Of a stretch of DNA of 64,000 bases, positions 20,838 through 31,592 are shown piece by piece. The translations under genes and the position numbers were made by a program. The DNA comes from Bryoerythrophyllum caledonicum. Lineage: Eukaryota > Streptophyta > Bryopsida > Pottiales > Pottiaceae. Numbering within the stretch: position 1 is the first letter of the stretch; each line of letters starts with the position of its first letter. Location of the stretch: positions 6,056,553 to 6,120,552 of the forward strand of contig OZ020520.1 of NCBI GenBank assembly GCA_963971425.1, written 5' to 3'. The notes under the pieces were generated by a model. The model searched no databases. It was not told the DNA's origin and was given only the letters and a program-made list of their open reading frames with translations.

Positions 20838-22793
20838 ATGGCCTCTTCCTCGGTTAAAGCCATTTTCCCTGCCACCCCCAAGGACCCCCTTGAGCTTACC
20901 GAACTCAAGGAGGATCTTCTCCGCATGGGATGCCTCTCCCTTCTCGAATGTTGTTGGAGTTTTTGCATTGAGTCCATTGTGCAGGAGTTAAGGCATGACT
21001 CGTTGCCGGAACATGAAGGAGATAGTATCCGGGCTTGCCCAAATCGGTGGACTATGGGGAAGTGGCAAGAGGTGTACCAGTTCCCTCGGCAGGGTGCAAG
21101 ATGGGCGAGTTTAAAGAAAGAGGAGTATGCCAAGGGTCAATTCAGCACCAAGGACTCCAAGAATGGTTACGGTTTGAAGGATTGCATAGACCCTCGAGCC
21201 CGACGGGTCTTTGCCTTCCTCGTACCAATTCTACACCCTGAAAAACCTACACGGGTCACCGTGACTCTTGCCAATATCGTGTATGGATCTTATCTAGGGG
21301 AGAGGATGGTGAATTGGGCCATCATTGTGAAGGACGTGGTTCTCCGATTGACAAAGAGTGTTAGCAACGCCAAGCGATCTCCTCTTTGTCCCTTCTTGAT
21401 CCACCTCTATCATCACTTCAAGGAAACTACGCCGGAGGAGACTACGGCGTACGGGACTCATTTGATGATGAAGAAGTTCCAAGGGACAGAATCGGAGTTC
21501 GAGTCAGGCTTTGAAGGAGGAAGCACTTCCTCCCCATCAGAAGAAGAGGCACCGCCGCCCCCCAAGCGTCAGAGAAGGAGAGATGGAGGAGCCCCTGCCA
21601 CTCGAACCCGAGCCGCACTCCGCACAGCAGTTACGGGACCCGCACACCTCGGAGACAAGACATACCGGGCATCCGAGCTAATTGAGGCCCTTCGTGTGTA
21701 CGTAGAAGACACAGGCAAGACATTGGCACATGTGAGCAGCTTGGTGGGCAACCCACCCATCCAAGGACTCGTCATTGCGGTCAAGGAACGTATAGGAGGA
21801 GTGAGTGACCTCCGTAGTGTGGAACAGAAGGTCCACCGGCTCACCCTTGAGATGACCAAGATGAAGAGTCGAGCCTTGGAGGCAGAGAAGAGGCAGAAGG
21901 AGGCTCTTCTCCAAGCCAACGCCTTTGCGGAGGCATTACAACGAGTGGAGGGTGCCTTGTACCTACCTACAGATGTCGTACTCAAGGACCGGATGTTCGA
22001 TGCTAGGTTGGAGAGAGATGACCACGTTTCGAGCAAGAGGGTGATCGCATTCATGATGGAGCAAACCTTGAAGGTTGAGGAGGCTTATGCGAGCATGAGG
22101 TTATTGGTAAGCAACCTCACACACATCTTACCCAAGTTCGTGGATGACTCCGACAGCTCAAGCCAGGATGGAGATTTGGACTCCGCCACAGAAGATCGCG
22201 GCACTGGCAACAACAAGGGGAAGATTGTGGTGGACCTTGACTGTTCAACTCCTCTCGTACAACCTACGAATGTTCCTGCGAGACCATCTCCTTCCGAGAT
22301 CACCACCCAGACACAGAGTGGTTGGAAGGAGAGCTCTAATCAAGGGGTGGAACCTCCACCTTTGATCCGTCATCGACAGCCACCCCGTGGCGACACCATT
22401 CGCTCTACACGAGTTATGGTCCCATTATCGAGTGTCTTTCCCCAAGGAAAGACTACCAGTGAGACTTCTTCTCACTGGCACCTCCCGGTCTTTACTTCCG
22501 GCCCGGATATCATGACGACTCCGAACCAGGTACCGATTCTTCCAGCTTGGACCGAGGTTCCTCCAGTTCCTATCTCCTTGCCAGTTACCTCCACCGGGAC
22601 AGACATCCCTTTCTCTACAAGAGAGACCGTGTCCCGATCCTTGGCCACTCCAACTCCGCCCGCGGATGTCATCTTGGCACCTTTGATGACCCTTGCTACG
22701 GCCGCACCCACCCCTTCTTCGAGTCGGAGCTCCAAAAAGCGTAGAAGGAAGGAGGAGAAGAAGAGGCTCGAGGAGTTGGCTCAGGGTAGGTAG
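20838..22793 (+). CDS. Retrotransposon accessory ORF protein, intact
   Basis: The frame is open from 20793. I prefer ATG 20838 (MASSSVKAIF) because the paralogue at 60.8-59.0 kb starts with a similar MAG. That gives about 651 residues. The N-terminal globular region includes RMGCLSLLECCWSF and LKDCIDPRARRVFAFLVPIL, then HPEKPTRVTVTLANI and LCPFLIHLYHHF. The pattern resembles the putative plant transposon protein domain found in Ty3/gypsy-type elements (inference). Then come an acidic and basic linker (PPPPKRQRRRDGG), a coiled coil at about residues 320-450 (EQKVHRLTLEMTKMKSRALE), a Pro/Ser/Thr-rich tail, and a C-terminal KKRRRKEEKKRLEEL likely to bind nucleic acid or act as a nuclear signal. 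No RT, protease or integrase is nearby. Frame integrity over 650 codons suggests recent activity. Confidence 0.65.
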   Translation: MASSSVKAIFPATPKDPLELTELKEDLLRMGCLSLLECCWSFCIESIVQELRHDSLPEHEGDSIRACPNRWTMGKWQEVYQFPRQGARWASLKKEEYAKGQFSTKDSKNGYGLKDCIDPRARRVFAFLVPILHPEKPTRVTVTLANIVYGSYLGERMVNWAIIVKDVVLRLTKSVSNAKRSPLCPFLIHLYHHFKETTPEETTAYGTHLMMKKFQGTESEFESGFEGGSTSSPSEEEAPPPPKRQRRRDGGAPATRTRAALRTAVTGPAHLGDKTYRASELIEALRVYVEDTGKTLAHVSSLVGNPPIQGLVIAVKERIGGVSDLRSVEQKVHRLTLEMTKMKSRALEAEKRQKEALLQANAFAEALQRVEGALYLPTDVVLKDRMFDARLERDDHVSSKRVIAFMMEQTLKVEEAYASMRLLVSNLTHILPKFVDDSDSSSQDGDLDSATEDRGTGNNKGKIVVDLDCSTPLVQPTNVPARPSPSEITTQTQSGWKESSNQGVEPPPLIRHRQPPRGDTIRSTRVMVPLSSVFPQGKTTSETSSHWHLPVFTSGPDIMTTPNQVPILPAWTEVPPVPISLPVTSTGTDIPFSTRETVSRSLATPTPPADVILAPLMTLATAAPTPSSSRSSKKRRRKEEKKRLEELAQGR

Positions 22794-22796
22794 GAC

Positions 22797-24140
22797 CTTA
22801 TGTCTGTAGGATAAGGATCTTGGTTCGTAGGTCACTGTTCATTCCAGGATTTGGCCCCCGGTTGACTTTGGTTTTGACTTGGTTTTGCCTTGGGTTTTGT
22901 GTAACAAGTGACCTCTGACGGTGCACGTCGTGGGGAGTGGCAGCACCGCCTCCAAGAGTAGTTAATATCACCGTTTTTAGTTAGAAGGTATCGTTTGAGT
23001 TTGGACTCTTGTGTGAGTCTTTCGCAGTATAAGAGAGGAGTCTCGTGGCCTCTCTCTTCACTACTTGATGTGTGTATTTGCTTTCAGTTTAATTTTAAAC
23101 CTATGCTCTGAGAAGACCTTCGATGGTTGGAGAGCTCGGATTGCATACATGACTGTGAGTGCCATTTCAAGTAGTCCACTCCTCAAGTCTATACTAATTG
23201 TCTAATCATTGTTTCCTTGTTCCATCAAGTAGATAAGCCGGGGTGGATGGGAATAACAGGTGAGGTGAGAAGATAGTTAATAGGGGCGTGACTCCAACTC
23301 TAACCATACAGTTGTTTCCTTGTTCCATCAAGTAGATTAGTTGGGGTGGATGGGAATAACATGTGAGACTATATGTGTCTAGGGAAGGACGAGGGGGGAG
23401 TGACGGGTGTGTAAGGGTCCTAGCGAGTCTTAAGTGACCTTCCGGCAACCGATTGGTGTCGGTTGTGAAGGCTCGGGTCAACCCCTGACACATCCTACCT
23501 CCAGCCACATCGGATGTGGAGGGAGAGTGAGAAGAGGACGGATAGTGGGCGGGTAGGCCCCTTGCTCACTTACATTATGCCACTCACAGTTTCGGAAACA
23601 CGGATCTAACATCCCTTCGGGGGATCTCAGTGACGCCATAACCATCCAAGTGAGTGAGTAGAGTTAGAAGGAGAGAACGGGAGGAAGAGTCTCTATTACT
23701 TGTGTCAAACACTAAAATCTCTGTGAGTCCTTGGATCATCGTCCGTGGTGATAAAAACCCCTACCGGGTACGCACGTACTCTGGATGTCCATATTATGTA
23801 TAGGTGTAACTATAAGCCTAGATCTAATCTAAAGCTTGAATAATAGAAGTCTCTCCTATCCGTACGAGGTAGGACGTACGAGGTAACACGTACGAGGTAG
23901 GACGTACGAGGAGACAACACGCGTATGAAGAGCAGGGTAATTGGTGTAATTAACACCCAGGCTTTGTGATCTAAACCTTTATTCCCTCCTTTCTTTTGAT
24001 GTATCTATTGTATATTTGACATTGTATAGATTTTGGCTTGATGTTAGTCGTTGTAGTTCTCGGTGACTCTCTGTAGGAACGATTACCTTAAAGGTATCTT
24101 TGTGTTAAGATGTCAATACTTGCCAACACGTACTACGACA
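22797..24140. other. Noncoding tail, probably LTR-like, of the retroelement
   Basis: No ORF of note. A TATA-like GCAGTATAAGAGAGG occurs at about 23027. A 103-bp spaced direct repeat (GTTTCCTTGTTCCATCAAGT at 23211 and 23314) and a cluster of CGTACGAGG words (about 23860-23915) are present. I could not pair two LTRs, so the boundaries are not defined. Confidence 0.4.
23860..23916. repeat. Short CGTACGAGGTAGGA tandem repeat
   Basis: Four closely spaced copies of CGTACGAGG alternating with TAGGA or TAACA spacers, 14-15 bp apart. Each contains a CGTACG palindrome. Confidence 0.75.
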
Positions 24141-24177
24141 ATCTTCTATTCCTCCACCACCACCATTCATTATAGAT

Positions 24178-25282
24178 ATGTTTGCACCTCATGCAAAGAG
24201 AAAGGCTGCTCAAGAGATTGAGGAGGAGGAGGATGTAGAGATTGTAGCTCCGCTGGCACCAAAGAAGAAAGGAGGAGCAGCTATGAAGAAGCCTCGCAAA
24301 AGAATTGTGAAGAAAGAGAAGGAGGAAAATGAAGACTTCAGCTCAAAAAATTGGAAGGATGCCGATGTGGAGACTATGATTTCATTGCGTGGCGAGATGG
24401 AATCTGAATTTTTGAAGAACGCAAAGAAACAAGGTATGATTTTTGCGTGTGATTTTTTGAACAAAAAAACCAAAAAAATATCAGATTTCAGATTTGGCCT
24501 TTAGCCGGTGCCAGGTGCCCCCCCTTTCTCCCCCACTGAACCGCGGCCTCTCCATGCCGGTGAGGATAATGGCATTGGTGCTAGGGTTTGATCCCTCCAC
24601 CTTGCACCCACGAGGAGGATCTCTATAGACGGTCTCCAAGTCAACCTTCCTTCCCTCTTCATGTCCATGACAACTAAGAACGTCTTTTTATACAAAAAAC
24701 CATTGCTGTAATTTTTTATTAATTCATTGTTTAGAGGCCTAAACAAGCCCAAATCACATTTTCTTCGATGTTTATAACATACGTAACTGATGTGCAGGTG
24801 TGGATACTTGGTTGAAGTTACATGCCCGTTTGATTGCGGTGATTCCTGGCCTAAATCGAACAACCGAGGCTTGCAAGAAGAAATTCAACAGTTTGTATAA
24901 ATTATACAAAGAAGACAAGGTGGCGAATGGAATTTCAAGGTCAAATCGGCACGCATGTAAATTCTACGACTCCTTTGATCAATGGTAGCATCAAACTGGT
25001 ACCATAAAGAAACATGTGACAGCGTTCGCTAATGATTCAGCTAGTGTTGGAGATAGCACCACGGATATTGAGAAGCATCCAAGTTCAAGTGACACTCCAA
25101 CTCCGATTCCGTCTCAAACTCTAGCAACAAAAGTGGACAAGAAGAATTTTCAAGATCAATGTTACGGAGTGTTTATGCAGATGGCGGAAAACAGTTCGGT
25201 CATGGTAAAGAATTTTGAGAAAACCAATGCTTTACTAGAAAATGTAGAACGAGAGATGGATAGGCTTGTAGATAAGCTTTAG
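24178..25282 (+). pseudogene. Harbinger Myb/SANT-like DNA-binding protein, one stop
   Basis: Exon 1 is 24178-24433 (donor AAG|GTATGA) and exon 2 starts at 24798 (GTGCAG|GTG); the phases match. The protein has an acidic/Lys-rich N-terminus, then a trihelix/Myb-like domain (NWKDADVETMISLRGEME, then TTEACKKKFNSLYKLYKED and CKFYDSFDQW). A TAG at 24986-24988 interrupts it. The frame resumes as a Ser/Pro linker and a C-terminal helix (NALLENVEREMDRLVDKL). In active Harbingers this partner recruits the transposase to DNA. The stop makes this copy doubtful. Confidence 0.65.
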
Positions 25283-26640
25283 ATGTACTCTTCCGCCGAA
25301 TCAGATGCATCAAGGTCATGAGGGAAGAGAACTTTTCCTTCCATCCTCAAATGTGCTTCCCAAAAAGACTGAGCTAGTAATTCATGCGCTTGTGTAGCTT
25401 GCACGAGCATATTTTTTATCCTAGCTTTCTTGTCCTTTCTTGAATCAACTACCTCCGTACTTGGATCTTCATCTTCGTCTATAACTTCAATGTCATTCAC
25501 CATGGTCTCTTCAATGTCTTCAATTTGCAATCTTCCTCCTTCAACATCGTCCATTTTCAGGTATCTTCTCATCTCCTTTGTAGCTTGTGTAGCTGCCATA
25601 TAAATATCCTTACTCTCCAAATGCCCTAGTTGGTTTGTACTTTCCATGTGCATAATTCTCTCTCCTTCTTTTGCCCATTCATCATCAAATTTGTCTCCAT
25701 GTATTATACACAAGTTGTGAAGGCAAATACAAGTGGTTACCATATTTGGCACATGTCAAAGAGGCATATCAATCCTCTTCAATAACATCCTCCACCTCCT
25801 TTTCAATATTCCAAAGGCTCTCTCTATTGCCATTCTTGTAGAAGAGTGAATGAAATTCCAATGCGCCTTTGCTCTAGATAATCCTTCTTTTTCACCTTTG
25901 AAAGGAGAATAGAACCATGGTCTCATTGGATATGCGGCGTCACCCATAAGTTTATAAGGTAATAGCTCACCTTTCATAACTTTCTTTCCAATATCTGAAT
26001 TTTGAAACAAACTCCAATCATGGCAACATCCAGCCCATCCAAAATCGTAATCCCAAAACCTACATTTGCTATCCACTACACCTAGAAGTAGAGCTGAATA
26101 AAAACCTTTCCTACAATAATATGAGGTAGGGTCTATAGGAGGAGCAATGATAGGTATGTGACTTCCATCAACCGCTCCTATCACATAAGATAACCCTCTA
26201 AGTTCTTCAAACTTAGTTGCAATTCTCTTCAAAGTAGCTGCGGATTGTTTTTCAATCACTAGTGGTTTTAAATGCTTCTCAATTGTTGCACAAAACTCTC
26301 TAACAATTATAGATACAGTACTTTCATGAATCCCATAAGTTTAGCACAACCACGCAATGAATTACCACTACTCAATCTGTTCAAAGAAATAGCAACCCGA
26401 TTTCTAAGAGGAATGCATGCTCTGTACTTTGCAACCTCTTGACTTAATGACGGAGATAAATACCACACAAAAAATCAAAAGTTTCCGGAAGTAACCTTGT
26501 ATGTTGCTTGAATAACTTAACTGAGTAGCATCCAAATAATTGATTGTCCGCAAAAAGAGAACTTCGATCATACATCCAAATGCTCCGTGTCCTCCTAGAA
26601 GCACCACTCTCTCCAACCATCACAACAAAAATCATAGCCG
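25279..26640 (-). pseudogene. Harbinger DDE transposase, decayed
   Basis: On the reverse strand the N-terminal part (RRTRSIWMYDRSSLF, LNRLSSGNSLRGCAKL) is followed by a frameshift near 26340. Then come VIGAVDGSHIPIIAPP (first Asp), YYCRKGFYSALLLGVVDS, HDWSLFQNSDIG (second Asp), LMGDAAYPMRPWFYSPF and MAIERAFGILKRRWRML (Glu). A TGA at 25756-25758 interrupts just before VTTCICLHNLCI, and the same frame continues to 25279. The DDE triad is present, but stop and frameshift disable it. It nearly abuts the convergent Myb-like gene's stop. Confidence 0.8.
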
Positions 26641-27108
26641 TGGCAGCATAAGTTGATGCAAAGCAAGTTTTTGCAAAGTTGCAACAACGGCCATAACATG
26701 TCGCACGGCCATGAAGAACACAAGAGCCACCAAGACCTTTTGTCTACGTTCATCCATCTTGTACAAAAGCCCATGAAAAGAGAGAGAGAGAGAGTGGCTA
26801 AAATTCTCTACTTTTGTTGAGTCGGCCCGGCTTCTTGGCCCCAAGGGCTTTACATATGGGAGAATTGGCCATGGCGATGCAACCATAGCAACTTGCCCAA
26901 TACTTGCAAAATCTCACCTCAGGACTTTTATTCATTTAGGAATTAACATCTACCCAAGCAAGGACATTTTTCACATGGACAAGTGTATGTACGACAACTA
27001 CAAAAAACCTTTATTAACATTGGGAGTGATTGCATTTTTATCCAAATTCATCAATTATCTCTTACAATAAAAGGACAACAATGATGGCAAGCCATACCGG
27101 CAACTTAA

Positions 27109-28001
27109 ACCCTAAGAGCCCGACTGTACGTGGGGTGTACCTTTCGGATTTTGGGCACGTTCTTACAATTATAAGATTTTTATTTTTTTAAACTCTTAAC
27201 TTAGATTGTCCATGATAAGAGCTCCATGGAGATATTTTAATTATTATTTTTAGATTTATGGGTTTGAAAGTTATTACCACTCAAAGTTAGAAATGGGGAC
27301 TTCTGGGCAGCTCCAAGATTTTGCTAGAAGTCTCTATTGACATTGAGTTTTAAATACATGTAGAGAATATTAAGTTCTTTGAAGATTTCAAAAATAATTC
27401 TTGTCTTTAGTGTAAAATAACATTTGAACACATTCTTACACATTTCGGGCAAGCGAGGGAAAAAACTTCATCTTTTTTACACAAAACCTAGAGATCTTCA
27501 TATTTTTTGCAATAAAACAATATGTGGTGTAAACCTTCTTATTGACGGTTTAGATTATCATTCTAAAACATATTAAATTCTCAAAAAAATAAATCGTGAA
27601 TTGACAATTTTTGAACCTCCTCTCCTTGCACACTTGTTTTGAATATGCTACACCCCTTCTCTACTTCTAAAAATTGATGTATACGGAACTAACATCATGC
27701 TCAACACAATGTTAAAAGATTTAGACCTCGTGTCGTGCAAAAACTCAATACCAAAGTCAAAGTCTACTGATCCGCTCAATGAAGGAAGAAAATGAACCAT
27801 TTTTTTAATTTCAAACACTATAATCTTTCAATCCGTGTGGTCAAAGTGTATGAATTTTGTGAGTATGTTATTTAGTAAGTCTTTATAGAGATCCTACGGT
27901 CAAAAGGATAACATAAGGTTTTGTTTCTTTCCTTACTCATTGAACTAGAATCAACAATTTTGAAGTGCTTTTGGTGTGAAATCAACAAGGGCTATTAGGA
28001 G
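27109..28001. mobile_element. TTAA-flanked MITE-like element (duplicated at 47086-49100)
   Basis: TTAA at 27105-27108 is followed by ACCCTAAGAGCCC. The other end reads GGGCTATTAGGAG before TTAA at 28002-28005, giving imperfect inverted ends. The internal sequence is related to the elements at 33913-34836 and 47387-48501 (shared TTTTGAATATGCTACACC and CTTTCAATCCGTG). No ORF. Confidence 0.6.
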
Positions 28002-28173
28002 TTAAATGGGAATTTAGCGGGGAACTTAAATGGGGACTGCCCATGTTCCGTTGGGGACACTGGTACATAAGTATCTAATAAGAGAAAAGAGGGGGAAGAC
28101 ATAACCCTTTGTCCACTTACTACATAGAGAGGAAGGCTCCATCTAGCAATATTACATTCGGTTGGGCAACTGC

Positions 28174-28394
28174 TACACTAAATATCACTTTAGTGTAGCG
28201 CCCAATAAATGACTTGTAAATGCTATAAGTATTTCTTTTAAGTGAATATTTTTAACATCTATATTTATAATGATCCTTTTATTTGAATACTATAGACAGT
28301 TGTGCTCTTGGTAAAAATTGGCATCAAGAGTAAAAACTTATTGCATTTACAAGTCATTTATTGGGCACTACACTAAAACTGATATTTAGTGTAG
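28174..28394. mobile_element. Fold-back MITE
   Basis: CTACACTAAATATCA at the left is exactly inverted at the right end (TGATATTTAGTGTAG). Inner arms also pair (CCCAATAAATGACTTGTAAA with its inverse). A second copy sits at 49283-49505 within the duplication. Target duplication is not clear. Confidence 0.75.
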
Positions 28395-28602
28395 TCCTCA
28401 GTTGCTGTTGGATTTGGTCTACAGACTTCAGCAGCTAAACAACTGATGTGTTGGAAACAATTTCATGCAGTAAATTACAAAGTTGTAAGAAAATCTTATC
28501 CTGATAGAGCTATGAAGTAAAATTTAAATGTATGTTAATCATATTTCATCGAAAAATAGAAGTCGTACTCAACAGTCTTTGATAGTAAGTTAAAAGGATA
28601 AT

Positions 28603-28810
28603 CACTACACCAATCCATGAATATAGTGTAGACCAGACTGTTTAAAATTTCCTACACTAATAAAAATTTACACGCAATGGTTGACTGACACACACTTGCT
28701 TGAGAATGAATACCCAATCAGAACTTGGCATGCACATGCTTTGATGGAAATTAGTGTGAGTGATCTACATCAATAATCCCTCTACACTATATTCAGTGTT
28801 TAGTGTAGTG
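28603..28810. mobile_element. MITE with CACTACAC ends
   Basis: The left end CACTACACCAATCCATGAAT pairs with the inverted right end CACTACACTAAACACTGAAT. Both continue with ATAGTGTAGA. The duplicate is at 49706-49913. Ends recall CACTA-type termini, but no 3-bp duplication could be confirmed. Confidence 0.65.
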
Positions 28811-29144
28811 TTAGATTACAATAATTCCAAGCCACATGAACTTTAAGCTCGTGTTTCCCTTTGGTGTTCCTTCCATGCTCCCACTGGTTTCACGATTGAA
28901 AAGAAAAACCAAGACATAACATTAAAAGATTTATATTTGAATGCATTCAATTTTGGTCCAAAAAGAGAGGATGGAAAATTAAAAGATTCACAGTGACGAG
29001 AATGTCGATTCCTACTATCTAAGCTCTATATTACAGCGCACGATCGTGCCCTTCCCAAACCTGTCGTTGAACACCCAATCAGCACGATTGCCAAACTCCT
29101 TTTGGATGGAATGATTGTCCGTCGCGGTGGGCGCGATGCCTCCC

Positions 29145-30712
29145 TCAGGTCGCGGTCTTGTCAAGGTCGGCGAAGTAGGGGTGGCTCAAGGCAGCTTTAG
29201 CTGATATCCTCTTCGACGGCTCGAATACCAACATTTTCTGTCAAAACATACAGTACCGGGTTAACATTTTCCCTTACACCAGATAAAAGACAAATCACAA
29301 CTGACCTACAGAACTCCTACACAAGATGACGACTACAGAGAATCACGTTCGGGGGAAATAGATGCGACACGGCCCATTTCATAAATTTCAAATGTTCCAC
29401 AAAGAAGACTTACAGCAAGAAGGTCCAAACCGACAGCGCTAAGCCCAGGGACCGCAAGGGACAGATCCTGAGGCCTCCACTGCGGAAACTCGTGCCAATC
29501 GCGGTGTTGGCTCACGCCAGGCCAGATTGTCTCGTTTGGTGTGCCAAGTAACCTAGTCGTTACAACACAACAAATTAGCTGCCGTGATACTTCCGGACAT
29601 CCAACGCTGCTTATTGGAATTGGTCACAGTCACACTTCCATAAAAAGTTTCTCGGACAAACCTGAAGATGTGAAGAAGCTGCTGCAGTTCAAAATCCCCG
29701 GTGAAGAGGGGCATCTTACGAACGAGCTCGGCTGTTCACATAGACACTCAATTAGATCCCAAGATAAAAGTATATCATGCTATTCACTCCGCTCGAGTAC
29801 GATGATCGACCAAAGAACGGTGTACATGTCCAAATATTGAAGCTTACCGAAGATGCATCCCACAGACCACATGTCCACAGGAAGAGAGTAGTGAGTTGCT
29901 CCGAGAAGAACTTCCGGTGCCCAGTACCATAGAGTGACGATCTGTCAGGACCGGAATTCATCGAATCAGCTCCGTTCAAAGCGATGACTTTACAGCTGCG
30001 GAAGGTCATGTTACTGGCCAACATTAAGGGAACGAAATACTACCTCGTGTGTGTAGCTCTTCATTGGCACTGTGAAAGCCCGACCAAGCCCAAGATCTGC
30101 AATCTTAAGGCGCCGGGTTTGCTTGTCCACCAACAAGTTCTGAGGTTTCAGATCCCTGAAAAGAGAAAACTCAACACTTTAACCTCCGCATCCCTTCCAA
30201 CTACTGCCACATGCCTCACATAGCTGGAGCAAAGCAAGTATTTGACCGTAATGTATCTCGTCTTACTGGCTTCAAAGAGAGAGACAAGCAGATGATATTG
30301 TGCTCTTTCAATAGCTGTTCTAGATGGGCCCCGAGGAGCCACCACAAGAAAGTGAACAATGTGTTGGACTACACTACCATGTCGCCAAAAGAGAGACCCA
30401 AGATCAAGCTGCAGAATGAAAGAAGTCATTTTTCTAACCTGTGCATAACACCGTGGCTGTGGCAGTGCGGAAGCCCAGTGCACAGCTGGTACATGAAGCT
30501 CTACATCACAATGACAGAAAGGTACACGTCAACACATTACAACCAATCGCAATTGCTACGCCGTTATTAAATTGAAAAGATCGACGTACTTGCACTACTT
30601 TGATAGGAAGAGGCTTCCCGTTAGGTCCGCGACCGTGTAAGTCGATGTACTTTTTGAGATCGGTGTCCATGTACTCGAACACCAGGTGGAGCATAGGCTT
30701 GTTGTTCTTCTA
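29145..30712 (-). pseudogene. Truncated CDKB copy (part of exon 2 to exon 8)
   Basis: Exons correspond one to one with the complete gene: partial exon 2 30590-30712, exon 3 30439-30500, exon 4 30044-30155, exon 5 29848-29941, exon 6 29662-29731, exon 7 29414-29552, exon 8 29145-29237. All have the same lengths and GT-AG sites as the intact copy. Exon 1, with the glycine loop and the PSTALRE helix, and the start of exon 2 are missing. The frame becomes unrelated sequence with a TAG just beyond the breakpoint. Retained exons have no stop but carry changes at conserved sites: WYRAPE has become WYWAPE, and GDSELQ has become GDFELQ. Without the ATP-binding lobe it cannot be a kinase. Confidence 0.9.
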
Positions 30713-31592
30713 GCTCAATCACGCTCTGTAAACTAGAATCTTTATTAACTTCCAAAGAATTTGGTGGTCTTTAAACTCTTTTCGAGAACTGTTTTAATTG
30801 CCTTCCAATATATATATGTTTAATGACTCCACATTGATCTCATTATTTAAGGAAATAATCATGCACTCTTTTAAACGAATTCTTATGGTCTAAATTATAT
30901 GTAATATTTCTCACAAATTGTAATGAAATAAAAATTGCTTGTCAATTCAAACCAAAATTATCAAAGAAAATTTTGAATAGTTAAATTTCTTCAAAACTTT
31001 GATCTCTCTGCAAAGGTTATTGATGTTTCCAGAATTAGCATGTCTCTTATATAAATTTATAGATATTATTGCCTTCATTATATGTGGGTGGTATTTTATT
31101 GGATTCAAATTTATATAATTCCAAGCTGAAAAACATATAATATATTAAAAACATCTATTTTCAAATTTGATCCAAAATTATTAATTTTTAGATGATTGAT
31201 AAACAAAAATTTCATTTTGAAAACTATATGTACTATTAAAATTTAATTAAAACCAAAGTTTATAATTTAGTGTTAAAATTCATCTGTGAAAAAGCCGTTG
31301 AAAAAACAGAAACATGAATAAATTACACAAGAGAACAGACGGTCGTTCGCTCTACCTGTCAATCTGCAGACCTACCGGAAAGTGCACACTCGGACTACTT
31401 TTGTCACTGAATCCCTTCACACTCGGGCCATGAGTAGAACTGACCTTGTGAAAATCCACAGCACATTGCATTGACATTCACTCCCTAAACTCACTTGCCA
31501 CAGATCGACAACGACCCACAGCTCTTCATCGGCGTCTGGAACAGACCTACCGGCAACTGCGCCACACAACAGACCTACCAGCGACTGCACAC
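30713..31592. other. Intergenic, AT-rich
   Basis: No gene is seen. The segment to about 31320 is strongly AT-rich. 31340-31590 has two copies of an AGACCTACCGG phrase and is probably the 3' untranslated region of the reverse-strand glycoprotein gene. Confidence 0.5.

Larger units (their letters stand above)
24140..26890. mobile_element. PIF/Harbinger element 1 (two-gene, decayed)
   Basis: The element carries a forward Myb/SANT-like gene (24178-25282) and a convergent reverse-strand DDE transposase gene (25279-about 26640). This is the standard two-gene organisation of PIF/Harbinger. Boundaries are approximate; I did not identify a terminal inverted repeat pair. Confidence 0.65.
26884..30712. 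repeat. Segmental duplication, left copy
   Basis: This stretch matches 43440-51813 collinearly, apart from two insertions in the right copy (43550-46956 and 47387-48501). Identity is high through introns and intergenic DNA, so this is DNA-level duplication rather than retroposition. The match stops abruptly near 30712, inside CDKB exon 2. The left edge is near the end of Harbinger element 1. Confidence 0.9.

Noticed and set aside
21569..22835. Reverse-strand ORFs within 20.8-22.8 kb
   Set aside because: Shadows of the intact 650-codon forward ORF.
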